DNA from: Ilyonectria destructans
Taxonomy: Eukaryota; Ascomycota; Sordariomycetes; Hypocreales; Nectriaceae
Length of the DNA: 64,000 nucleotides
Direction of reading: 5' to 3'
Assembly: GCA_020740775.1 (NCBI GenBank)
Contig: JAHEWK010000006.1
Span: forward strand, 2,852,001 to 2,916,000
Positions within the stretch are counted from its first letter, which is position 1, and each line of letters starts with the position of its first letter. A program made the position numbers and the translations under genes. The notes beneath the pieces were generated by a model. It saw only the letters and a program-made list of their open reading frames with translations. It made no database searches and was not told the DNA's origin. Of this stretch, positions 53,981-64,000 are shown piece by piece.

Positions 53981-55360
53981 CTATCTCTTGCCACCCTTGG
54001 CGATGAGGTGCTTTGTAGCCTTCTTGACAGGGTTGTTCTTGGTGAAGTCGGCGTCGCTGAGACACTCGGTGACAACAGGGTTGACAAACATGTGCTTCTG
54101 GAGGTGGCCGCCAAAGATGATCTTCAGCATATCCACTCGCGAAGACAGAGACCACGAGTCGATGGGTGCGACACTATTCCCGAGGCGAAGTTTCAAGCGA
54201 TAGCCGAACTCGACGACGCCATCATCGTTGGCATCGGCAGTAGCAAGTCTGTTCCTCTTGTCCGGCGCGAAGCCAGCTGCAGAGTAACCAGGGCCAACAC
54301 CCCGTTCAAGGGAGGTAACGACGCTGGTTAGGCTTTCTCGCAACCCTTTGCGATCCTTCTTCGAGACGGACTTTGAACTTTGCTTGGCCAACTCGGTCAT
54401 GCGGCCAGTCAACCTCTGTGGGTCGTACGGCAGCTGGAAGGGTTCGCCGGTTTCCATTTCATGATTCCGGGACGCTTCGAAAATGAGCGCAATGCAGGCG
54501 GCAGCATGGGACTGGACCCTCATGTCGGTGCTGTCGAGTTGGTCCACGAATGCGTCCAGGGCCAAGTCAGCGGTATCCGAAAGATCTTCCACATGACTGG
54601 CAACAAAGGCCCATCCTTGCAGGGCGCCGGCAACGATGAGGCCGTTATCGTGGGCCTCGACGCTCTCTCCGTCAGTCTGTACGATGTCGACAAGGTAATC
54701 AAGAAGTTCTTGTGCGGCATCTTCGGAACCTCCACCGTAGAGAACGGCGAAGCACAAAGCGTAAATGGCGAAGACTTCACAGTCCTCGTCGTCGTCATCG
54801 AAGATGATCTGTCTCAAGGTATTCTGACCATGTTCAAAGACGTCGGCTTCCTCAGAGGTGGAGACGGTCAGGATAAAGGCCTGGAGGCTAAGCATGCGTT
54901 CCCGGGCTGTCATTCCACGGTTTGCGGCCCGGAGGAAAAGCTCCCCAAGTTCGGTGGCGGCTTCGTCGAGCCACTCGTGGGTCTGGGCGCTGTAGCGAGA
55001 CCGCACAATCTTGATATAGAGTTCCAACAGCTGCTCTCGGGTGTCGCTGTTGTTGTGCTTGCGGTCCTGGAGCTCTTCGATGAGCTGCTTTGCGTCAAAA
55101 GTGCTGATGCCCTCCTCTCCAACGTCGATCGACGAGGATGCCGAAGTGGTACTCATCGTCATCGCATCGAAGTCATCGTCGTCGTCGCTAATGTCGGAAC
55201 CCACTCGGCTCGGGGCCGCGGAATGGGCAGGTGACGTCAGAAGCGAAGCCATGGGAGAGTCGCGAGGGGTCGTGCTAAGCGAGGCGCGGCCAGATTTGAT
55301 AGCCTTTTTGGAGACGGTCTTGCCGTCGGCCTTGAGGGCCTTGACTCGTGCGTGGTTCAT
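53981..55360 (-). CDS. interferon-related developmental regulator (IFRD) family protein
   Basis: Intronless, 459 aa. The ATG at 55360 (MNHARVKALKADGKT) is the first true ATG; the frame is open further upstream only to a TTG. Family features are the Ser-rich N-terminus with an acidic SDDDDDF patch, the helical-repeat (ARM-like) body starting at TFDAKQLIEELQDRKHNNSDTREQ (a typical IFRD opening, described here in parts), and the C-terminal block KHMFVNPVV with a basic tail. Animal IFRD1/2 act as transcriptional co-regulators and ribosome-associated factors; the fungal role is not established. It is a housekeeping-type gene and sets the right boundary of the biosynthetic cluster. Confidence 0.88.
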   Translation of the reverse strand: MNHARVKALKADGKTVSKKAIKSGRASLSTTPRDSPMASLLTSPAHSAAPSRVGSDISDDDDDFDAMTMSTTSASSSIDVGEEGISTFDAKQLIEELQDRKHNNSDTREQLLELYIKIVRSRYSAQTHEWLDEAATELGELFLRAANRGMTARERMLSLQAFILTVSTSEEADVFEHGQNTLRQIIFDDDDEDCEVFAIYALCFAVLYGGGSEDAAQELLDYLVDIVQTDGESVEAHDNGLIVAGALQGWAFVASHVEDLSDTADLALDAFVDQLDSTDMRVQSHAAACIALIFEASRNHEMETGEPFQLPYDPQRLTGRMTELAKQSSKSVSKKDRKGLRESLTSVVTSLERGVGPGYSAAGFAPDKRNRLATADANDDGVVEFGYRLKLRLGNSVAPIDSWSLSSRVDMLKIIFGGHLQKHMFVNPVVTECLSDADFTKNNPVKKATKHLIAKGGKR

Positions 55361-58300
55361 AGTGATCTGAGAAAGGGTGTGGTCGCTAGGTGGGAATGCG
55401 AACGTCCGATTGAGGATATGGATCAAATGGCGTGTGGTGTCGCAAAAGAGCTTGGGTCTGTAGGGTCGAGTTGTGGATGGCAACCCGAATGTGACGAGAG
55501 TGTGACGAGGAAAACTTGCTCAGAGCGTCAAAACAAGATCAGTGAGACCTTGTCCGGCAGGCGATCCTCGTCGTGTTGGCGCAGCGGCTGGTCAGGTTGG
55601 TATGGTTTTTGGTTTGGGTCGATTGAGATGGGACGAGCAGGCGGCGATGTCTGTGATTTTAAAGGCGTGGCAGAACATAAAATCCATGGGGGAAATCGGA
55701 GATAGGTAAATGGAACAGGGGGTGGGTCAGAGAGGTTGTTGCAAAGAACAAGAGAGCAAAGGGTGAAGAAGGAGAAGGAAATGGACGGCGGATGAATAAT
55801 AAATCGACCTGGACTGGGTTGTGGTGTGGCGTGGCGGAGGAACGTGAGGTGTGGCCTGGGCCTCGGACCAACCAGCGACCCTCGTGGCCTGGAAATGACG
55901 ACCCTTTCATGCTTTGCAGTGGCCGAACCCTTTTTGTGTGCGAATTGCCAGGGCCAGCACTCAATACACTCAATACACTCCCTCCAACAGCCAACCGGGT
56001 TGCTTGCCAGGGTCGGGCATTGGATTAGCCGGCAATGATCAGCTCAATGACAGAGCTCCGGTGGCGAGCAAGTGACACTCTCGTCCCATGAAAGAGGCTG
56101 CTGAGGAGCTGCCCAGGCCACTACGTAGTGGAAATCCACCAGAAAGGTGACGGACAGTGCTAGAGAGACCCCCATCGGGCACTAACCAAGATATCCCCCG
56201 GGTCCCCCGCTGTCTCGTCCCACAGGCGACAGCCCGCTAAACGACTCCACCGTGGATCCTGGTCCAGGTGAGCGTCATAGATTCACTTTACGCGCTGGGC
56301 CGCGTCCCACAGCTGTTCTTATCGCTGACGATGCGATGGACCCCGGGTGCCCAGAGCATCATCTACGCCGTTGCGGATCAAAAGGCCAAGTTGGACTCGG
56401 CCACTCGCCATGCAAGCGAATGGGCTTAAAGAGGAGACCCTTTGTACGACGGGAGGGAGTCGGCATCTCTCCAAAGTTCTTTCAGGCCGCTGAGCGCTGA
56501 GCACAGTCTGGAACCACGCCATGCACCGTCAGGCGGCACTGTATCTTCCGATCCTACGCCTCAGCCGGGTCAGCAGGACGCCAAGATGCTCCCTTTGCCT
56601 ATCGCCCATCCCTTTCTAAGGAGTCCCGTGAAGCCGCCCCCAGGTGCGCTGGCAGCCAACCCGACCCGAGGATGACCGAGATTGTCTCAGGCCGAGACCA
56701 AATCACTTTGTTTGGCACGGATATTCGAGCAAACAGTGACTCGAGCGAGATCAAGCATGGACGGACCCAGCGGCATGGAAGATTGGCGAGGCATGAACGT
56801 TGGCTGTGATTCGAAACGACGGTACCACCACGCAAGCATGTATCGGTACCGACCTTCGCACGGTTGAGACACAAGACTTTACACGTGCACGAGGTGTGAC
56901 TCCGAGCCGAAAGGCTTTTGGCGGAAACTTGCGGGACATTAGGCAAGCCGTCAGGCAGTTCACCCATCATCCAGCGAGAAGCACGGAGTGCGCAGGCAGG
57001 CAGGCTCGCGAAAGTGCAGATGAGCGCCTGACCGGGCGTCCCATCTCCCCCTGGCTGAAATCTCCGCCCCGGGGTAGGTACAACGCTGCGTACTCGAAGA
57101 GAAAGAGGATTGCAGCACTTTGTCATGAGATTGCGCAAATGGGCAGCCGATACGTGGGACTTGGTCGCCTCGAAACCGACGGTGGACGGTCCTCGGAGTG
57201 GGAGGCCAGCCTGGGCGGGCGATTGCGAACCAGGCGAGGAAAGCCCGGGTAAAGCGCCATCAATCAAAGTTGGCGGGGAGGGGACTAGGTACTTACACTC
57301 TTCAGCTAGTCTCGAACTTGGAGCAGGTGATATGGAATGACGAGAAGTGAGGTACAGGTGGCGCCAGAATGTGAGACGAGATACCAGCGCAGGCCCGGCG
57401 ATAATCACGTCGCAAGTCCAGCTTAAACGATGTTACTCGGTGCACTACATCCCGCTCGTGAGTTGGCTTAGCGGCTCCCTCCCCCTCATCTGCCGCCTTG
57501 CCTATCGTCTGGGTCCCATCCCACCATGAACTCTTCCATCCCTCATCCGCTGCTAGCGTTGGGGATCGCACGGCCGGTGCTGGTCCAGAGCTTGGTTGCC
57601 TTGTTTACCCTCGTTTTCTCTCCTTGCAGTGCACTTTTGAATGAGGTTTCCTGGCGTTTCCTTGCACGCCTTCGTCTTACCGTAATTTGCCAGGTAGCTA
57701 TCCTGGGGGCTTGGGGAGCGTATGAAGGGCGAGCTGTGAATGGGAGGGTGCGGCGCCGAGTGGGACCTCCCGCAGGCCGAGCTCACTGAACTGTCGGCAC
57801 TGTAAGAGCCTACTTACGTACCTCCCAACTGAAGCCTTCCATCTCGCCCTCCCGCGCAGTGAATAAGCCCTCAAGTCATTTTCTACGTCGCCTCCGAGCC
57901 TTTTCATCTCTGCATCACCATTTCTTGCTCTTTTCGTCCTGGATCGCAGAGAGCGAGAGTCCTTCGGCATCCATCGAGCAATCCCCTCCCCCTCCAACTG
58001 CTATCCAGGCCTCCTCCGCCCCCACTAATTTTTAGTGGCCAAGATCCCAAAGGCAACTAAACGTCCCCGCCAAGGTCCGATAAGCGGCTTATCGCTGCCT
58101 GCTCTCTGCCTGATACGGCAGCGACCTCATTCACAGCTGCCCCACCTCCGCCTTCACCTTCCGGGTCACCCAGCACCTCACCAACCGTACTTCCATCTCT
58201 CCCTCCTCTCCTTTGCATTTCTTTGCCCTTCTTCGCTCTCTTTCTTCCTCGACCTTTGGTTTCGTTTGATCTCCCTCGTCATTCACCTCGACCTTTTTGT

Positions 58301-58502
58301 CCCAAACTCGACGCTGCAGAGCAACACACCTTCCGGATCTCCCTGACGGCTTTGGCTCGCTGACGTCGCTGCCGCGGGTCCCAAAGGGTATATGTGAGAC
58401 GACCGCACAGCCGTACAACCCCTCACCTCGCCGGCAACCTTGAGAGCGGCGGCCCTTTGGAGTTTCGCATCTATCCAGCACTGCCTCAACATTCGGATCA
58501 AT
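55361..58502. promoter_or_regulatory. 3.1-kb divergent spacer, IFRD (-) / FHA gene (+)
   Basis: No supportable gene. The longest frame, 57408-56599 on the minus strand (269 codons), starts at GTG, has no motif and looks accidental. The last 600 bases before 58503 are strongly pyrimidine-rich, typical of a long fungal 5' leader. A small direct repeat ACTCAATACACTCAATACACT occurs near 55960-55980. One ACCTCCG is at about 58145. Confidence 0.4.
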
Positions 58503-60917
58503 ATGGCCGTGCCTCAGTATCGCGACGAGGGTAAGTTTGCCGTCTTAGTCGTCAGCATCGCACGCTAACACTGCTCCAGTTGTCGTCACCCTGACCAGCC
58601 TCGATGCTCCCTCCTCGTTTGCCTTCCCCGATCGCCGATTCTTTCTCACCAGAGAGAAACCTGTCATGGACATCGGACGCACGAGCAAACGGAACTCCTC
58701 CTTCGAAGCAGCTAAGAATAATGCTTGGTTTGACTCGCCCGTCATGTCTCGTGATCATGCACACTTGAAGTTGGATGCCGAGAAGCAGGTAAGCTTTCTG
58801 CTTTGACTTCTTCACCTTCGTGCACCTTGCTGACTCGAGCCTGTAGAAAGTGTATATCAAGGACATCGGTTCTCTTCACGGCACCTTCAAAAACGAACAA
58901 CGTCTTTCCAAAAACGTTCCTTCTTCAGTAGGAACTGGTGATATAATCCGATTCGGAATATCCATCGACAGAGGCGCCGACAGATATCCGCCTTGCACCA
59001 TGGAAGCACGCTTTAAGTTTGGGACCGCTAGGTAAGGCCCCATTGTCATCCTCCTTCATGTCTCGGCAGCTAACCTCGTCAGCAGTCCCGAAGATCGACC
59101 CAAGGTCTTCCGAGTCCCCGATGACTCCGACGTCGAAGACTCGAGCAGCGATGATGACCAAAGCATCCGCAACAGCTCGGACATCTTGCGCAACGCCAAT
59201 ATCCGACCCGCTGCATTCCCTTCTTCGTCGCCCAGTCCAGCCATCGAGGTCATTTCCATCGACCAATACCCCATCTCCAACGTCAGAGGAGACGACGACT
59301 ACATCACCAACGCCCTTCCACCTGTAGCCTCCGCTACAAAGCCTGCTCAAGAAGTGGCATACGTCGACTTATCCTCATCTTCTCCAGAGCAGGTACCGCA
59401 ATACAACGGCTTCTCTCCCATTTCACCAGAGGCTGGTTGGATGTTGGGCGCGGAAATGGAAGACTGCGATATTAACCTTTCAGAATCCACCGATATGGAT
59501 ACAGACAGCTCCCAAGAAGCGGATTCTTCACCCAGCCCGAGCCGAAGCCCAAGTCCTTCCCTCCATCCCAGCAACACTCCCAATGACTATGACAACCAAG
59601 ATGATCTGGACATGGAGGAGGATGACTTTGGAGAGCACGATGAATTCGAGGATCAAGACTGTAAGCTTCCCCCAATCACCAATATCCCTAAAACGACGCT
59701 AACACTACACAGATGGATCTGAACTCGAGGAGCCGGCTAGCGGAGAACTCGACAATGTCCCAGACCAGGTTATCCCAGCCGAGTTGCCTGGTGATATCGG
59801 AGACGAGGTTTCCCAAGGCATCACCATCAGCATTCACGAAATGACCGACGCCTGTGCTATGGGCGTCGAACCCTCAGCATCTGAGAATGTGGAGCAAGAC
59901 ATTCATGAGAATGAAGGTCCCCCTCTGGGTGGCCTAAGCTACATGCACCTGCCGCCCCTCGAGCAACCGAAGGCGGTTTTGCCACCTTGGGTCCAGCCAT
60001 GCTACACCCAGCCACTGAGACTTCCTTCCATCTCGGAAGCAATGCCTGCTTATACACCAAGCCAAAGCACATACACCAAAACGGGGGCTGAGTTGCTAGG
60101 GGCCAAGACAGGAAAGTACGAGTTCTTTGCGGCCAGGGCTGAGAATAAGATGCATGCCCTTCCAGGCGGCATGGCCGCCAGTGGCACTTCGATTCCAGCC
60201 ATCCATTCAGGGCCCTTGGAGCAGACGCCCGTTTCAAACGTTGTGCCTCAGCGTGGTACCGCAGCAGATTCATCAACCCCAGAGCAATCAGCGCCAAAGC
60301 CTACCGAAGCCATGAAGACTCGGACTGATCCATCTGGTCGCCTCGCTCCTTCAGATTGGACCGCATCCGGTGTCCAATTCTTGAATTCTCCCCTTGAGGA
60401 GACACGAGAACTGCCCCAAGACGAAGCACCCGTGTTCGATGACACTTCGGCTTACCAATTCGAGCTGAGCAAGAAGGCTGCCATTAGCCCTACCGCCGAA
60501 GGCCAGATCATCGACACCCAGTTGCAGACCCTATCAGCCAAGAGAACTCACATGGAAATCAGTGATATTCTTGAAGCCTCAAGTGAGACCCGCGACCAAC
60601 CAACGCCTCCTGATCGCCCATCGAAGAGGAAGGCCGAAGAAATATCCGAGCTCGCGCCAGAGGACCACGCCACTGAAAATGCTCCCCGTGTCGTCCAGAA
60701 ACGAATCCGATCTTTGTCGTCCCAGAGGCGATTCCGCACTTTTATGAAGCCGACTCGTCATGCTCCTGTCGCCAACATGGTTACCCCTACAGCATCAGAG
60801 TCTCCTAGCCAGCCACCAGCCAAACGTCTCCGGCGTGTCGCAGAAATGGTCGGCATTGCGGCTCTTGGCGGGGTTGCCGTCATGTCAGCGCTGATCGTAA
60901 CAGCTCCTACGCTTTGA
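58503..60917 (+). CDS. FHA-domain protein, tail-anchored
   Basis: Five exons (58503-58530, 58580-58788, 58847-59031, 59083-59660, 59713-60917) give 734 aa. The FHA domain lies at about residues 45-130 and shows the phosphothreonine-binding pattern: DIGRTSKRN, then VMSRDHAHL (Ser-Arg-x-His), then DIGSLHGTFKN (Gly-Thr-x-x-Asn-like). After it comes a long disordered region rich in Ser-Pro and acidic runs (DDLDMEEDDFGEHDEFEDQD), a Lys/Arg-rich stretch (about 640-700), and a final hydrophobic segment GIAALGGVAVMSALIVTA that would anchor the protein tail-first in the ER or nuclear membrane. Tail-anchored FHA proteins include fungal STRIPAK subunits (Far9/10, HAM-4, SLMAP), but this one lacks an evident coiled coil, so that assignment is only a possibility. 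Intron 3 ends in a tandem CAGCAG acceptor. Confidence 0.85.
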
Positions 60918-63779
60918 GCGCACAATGCATCCCTTCACCATGACCCTCCTGGAAAGTTGTGAAGAAACCCGCAGCAAAGGATCATCCAAACCCTTTTGCG
61001 GAAATACTCAGTTTGCCCATGTTTTGCTTGTCTTTTCATCCCGGCCGAGATGGGCCTACAACGGTCATGATTTGGCAACGGAGTTTACAGGTTTTTGGAA
61101 TTTGACGACGTGGAATGAGCAAGCAGGGCAGATGATTCGCTATGTGCTGGCCTGCATTCGAAACATTCACAACCGCAATGGTCACAGAACACCAATACAG
61201 ACCACAACCGAGTGGCTGCTTACAAAACACAAATTTTGCTGAGGGTGAAGAACAGGAAGGGGGGTTTCAGATGTCTCATTCACGGGGGGTGGTTTAATAG
61301 GATGCTGAGTTTAGCTTAGTCTGCTTTCTTCTCCTCGTCTTTCTCTATTATTGTCGGTCTCTAGTTGGCTTGGTGCACGGTATCTCTGTCGATTAGGAAT
61401 CTTAGGAATTGATGAATCAACGAACTCATTGGACTTGGCATAGAAGTGACGACCCCCATCCCCGTTTCTTTCCCTTACGTAGCAGTTTTGGTAAAAGATA
61501 AGAAGCCATGATCACCTGCCGCCGTTTCTCTTGACCCCGACTGAGTGAATCCCGAGTGAAGGGCCTCAACCCTGGGGAATGATAAGAAAGGTAAGCCGGA
61601 TAGGTGATGGAGTAATTCGGCCTCTCAGACGGATAGCGCTTTATGGACTAGGCCGGACTAGATCTTTCAAGATGTGAGCAAGGTTGGCCTTGACCGGTGT
61701 CATCAGCGTATCTGATGGCGCCGCAACAAAGGCGATTTTCGTCGCATTGGTGTTGAGTCGCCAATGGGCCTCTGACAGCTGGACAAAGATGGATGTGACG
61801 ATCCGCAATGAAGGATCGGACGATATCCGGTTGGCGGGCTTATCAATCATCAGCCGTACAACGAGTCCAGGACGGTGTGCGATGTCCGTGTTCGAACAAC
61901 CACCAGAGGCTGGCACACGCCTCCAACGTTCCATGGTTTTGGCTACTTCATCTAAGATATGCGGACACAAGCTCACGCGAGCCCTCCATCCACGGCTTAG
62001 CTGAGACCGGTCAGGACTCAAGAGGTTCGGGCCGCGAATAGCCTCTCCCGCAAATTCCGAGGCGGCGGCGCGGCGGTAGAGGCAGCTAGTCAGAATGCGC
62101 CGAGCAGCGCGGTGCCAACGCTGACCGGTGAGCCCTTCTCGGGCTAGGTCCGCAACGAATGCCGAAGGAGCAAGTGACACGGCGCGTGACTTGGGCCGCA
62201 GGTTGTGTAACACGCCTTGGTCCGGACGTAGGAAATCACAACGCCCGTCGATGCTGACTCTAATGGGGATTCCCGGGGAGAGTCAGGTTATGACGCCATG
62301 TAACGACTAAGAGGTTGAGATTCGACGGGTTGGTGGTGGATAGGACGCACAAGAGAAGTCGTCCCTATCCTTGATTCGAGAATGAGGCTTCCCACCTAGA
62401 TGGGGGATGGAGGTGAGGGTCCGGAAGGTTATGGGATGGAACGCAAGGACACAAGAAAAACCGGTTGTTGGTGTGATATCCATGCTGACTAGCCTAGGAG
62501 CACTTGTTGGGGAGATGCAATAGGTCGTTGGAAATAGCACGGAGGATGGGTCGTAGCAGCCGAGACAACACCCACTGTCACTGTGTTGGGTCTCTGTTTT
62601 ATATCGCCATGTTCCAAAGCAGGTTGGACCGGCCAGATAGAGCCAGACATGCAAGGCAAGCTGAAGGCCGGCTGTCGTCTTTCGCGCCGCGCCAGAAAGA
62701 GACACACATGCGCAAGGCTGGAGGCTGGAAACTGGAGGCTGCCACGCAGATCTCTGCATCCGACTTTCTCCTTCTCGTTTAAGCCCCAAGGGTCGCACAG
62801 AATGTCGCCAATATCTCGCTGCGGGGTGCGGATGATTGCAAAATGACGACGAAGGCTACTCCCCCAGCGTCCTGCAGCGTCCCTCTCGGTCTGCGCAACG
62901 TGCGCCTCGCGGACCACGTCGTCGGTGCTCTGCTGGAGGGGTAACTGCGTCGACGTTCTGACCGGTTGCCACGGTTGGCAAATGAGAAGAGCCAACTGGC
63001 CAAGCCCGGCGGGATGCCGCATGATCGCAAGGTTGTGTCTCCGGCGCGACCACCGAGTCCGAGAGTCCGCGGGAGCCAGCATGCATCGACGCCGTCAAAA
63101 CGACGGGAGCAACTCGTGCTGAGAACATGCGGCCTTGCGGTAGTCGGTGAAAAACGGCGGCCATTGCCAGAAACATCACCGGGGTTGGCTCTCAGAGGTG
63201 GAAGCCATGCAGCCCGCCTGCTGGCTGACGTCGGGGCACAAGAGCCCTGCAGCTCGAGTGTGGGCAATAGCCTTGGGCATTCTAGAACCGAGTTTTCAGC
63301 TGAGTCCCAGAGGAGCTTTGAGGAACGTTTTCAGCTTGGCGCATTCTTGGTTGGGCTGGAATGAGTATCACGGCCAGCTGGCTTGTGGGTTGAGCCCAAA
63401 GAAGGCAACCACGGATCCCTGGACCATGATGATCATCACAAGACCCCGGTGCAGCGGATGACATGAAGGCATCTAGCCTGAAAGTCGACCCGGCTTGTAA
63501 TCTTCCCGTTTCAAATTTACCCGCGCGAGGCGGTGAGGTTGGCGGTCGTGGTGGTTCTAGCGACAGCACCCTATCCACTCTCTCTGCTGGTTGTCATACT
63601 TGTTGGTGGTGGTGTGGTTGATATCGTCCGGTTCCAAGTATATAAGTTAGTGTATCCAGCTTCTCGCGGTCCTTCTGGACTCGAGCAGATCAAACTCGAA
63701 CAGGCCTCCACACGCGCACAATCTCAAACAGCCCTTCCTAAACTGCATCTAAACCCGCCTCGAACACTCCTTCGCCGCC
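60918..63779. other. 2.9-kb spacer, no gene seen
   Basis: 3' flank of the FHA gene and promoter of the last gene. A minus-strand frame at 62213-61641 (190 codons) begins with GTG and shows no recognisable domain, so it is not called. A TATA-like TATATAAG lies near 63640, about 140 bp before the next ATG. Confidence 0.4.
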
Positions 63780-64000
63780 ATGAGCACTCCGATATCCGCC
63801 TACACCTTTGACGCCGAGGGAATGACCTGGATCACTTGTGATCTATGCAGCGGCTCCTTTCAACGTGGCTCGTAAGTCATCTTTCAAGTCCCCTCAACGG
63901 CCATGTGTTGAAAGAGAAGCCTCTAGTCAAATGTGTGCTCTCTGCGGTGGCTCCAAGCTTCGCAGGGTGTCGTACGACTACCTCGTCAAGGCAATAGGTC
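63780..64000 (+). CDS. cysteine-rich (CxxC...CxxC) protein, 5' part only
   Basis: ATG at 63780; exon 1 is 63780-63871 and exon 2 starts at 63927 after a 55-nt intron (GTAAGT...CTCTAG). The gene runs off the window. The 56 or so visible residues begin MSTPISAYTFDAEGMTW and contain ITCDLCSGSF and, across the intron, QMCALCGGSKLRRV. The two CxxC pairs suggest a zinc ribbon or treble-clef fold. No function can be given from this fragment. Confidence 0.65.

Noticed and set aside
54380..55234. 284-codon plus-strand open frame
   Set aside because: Antisense shadow of the IFRD-family gene.
56599..57408. 269-codon minus-strand frame
   Set aside because: Starts at GTG rather than ATG, mixed low-complexity composition, no recognisable domain.
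61641..62213. 190-codon minus-strand frame
   Set aside because: GTG start, Arg/Ala-rich, no family motif and no supporting exons.

Overview
The window is nuclear DNA of a filamentous ascomycete (Pezizomycotina). Genes are interrupted by short introns of about 47-90 nt with GTAAGT-like donors and CTAAC/CTGAC branch sites. The gene content is typical of such fungi: fungal-type glutamine synthetase, RRP7, an IFRD-family protein and a Zn2Cys6 regulator. TACGGAGTAC-type intergenic repeats suggest a Sordariomycete, perhaps Hypocreales, but the species cannot be named from this sequence. All splice models below were read by eye. Each multi-exon CDS was checked to give a whole number of codons.

Left arm (1-20.2 kb). 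In order: a MOSC/ferredoxin-reductase fusion and an MFS transporter (both minus strand); RRP7 (ribosome biogenesis); an afadin/TINA-like coiled-coil protein; a tRNA-Thr(AGT); a gene-poor stretch of 2.8 kb; glutamine synthetase (eight coding exons, the first only ATG); a GC-rich 4.3-kb spacer; and a DUF92/TMEM19-family membrane protein.

Centre (20.9-53.2 kb): a secondary-metabolite gene cluster. It has a 3,876-residue PKS-NRPS (KS-AT-DH-eroded MT-ER-KR-ACP-C-A-T-R*), a Zn2Cys6 regulator, an FAD monooxygenase, an aspartyl-protease homologue with both DTG motifs altered, an alpha/beta-hydrolase thioesterase, a cytochrome P450 and a monocarboxylate-type MFS transporter. From memory of the literature, this gene set (especially the protease homologue together with FAD monooxygenase, thioesterase and P450) matches the pyranonigrin (pyn, Aspergillus niger) and pyranterreone (pyt, A. 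terreus) clusters. Those make tetramic acids fused to a gamma-pyrone. The inferred job of the cluster is therefore: the PKS-NRPS builds an aminoacyl polyketide; release and Dieckmann-type closure give a tetramic acid (R* and/or thioesterase); the FAD monooxygenase and P450 oxidise it and form the pyrone; the protease-like protein does a non-proteolytic elimination step; the MFS exports the product. Two candidate binding motifs for the cluster regulator are visible: a CGGATT...AATCCG inverted repeat before the PKS-NRPS and FAD monooxygenase genes, and repeated CGGAGGT heptamers in the promoters of the tailoring genes.

Right arm (54.0-64.0 kb): an IFRD-family protein, a tail-anchored FHA-domain protein, and the first two exons of a small cysteine-rich (CxxC) protein cut by the window end. 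Long gene-free intervals are described individually.
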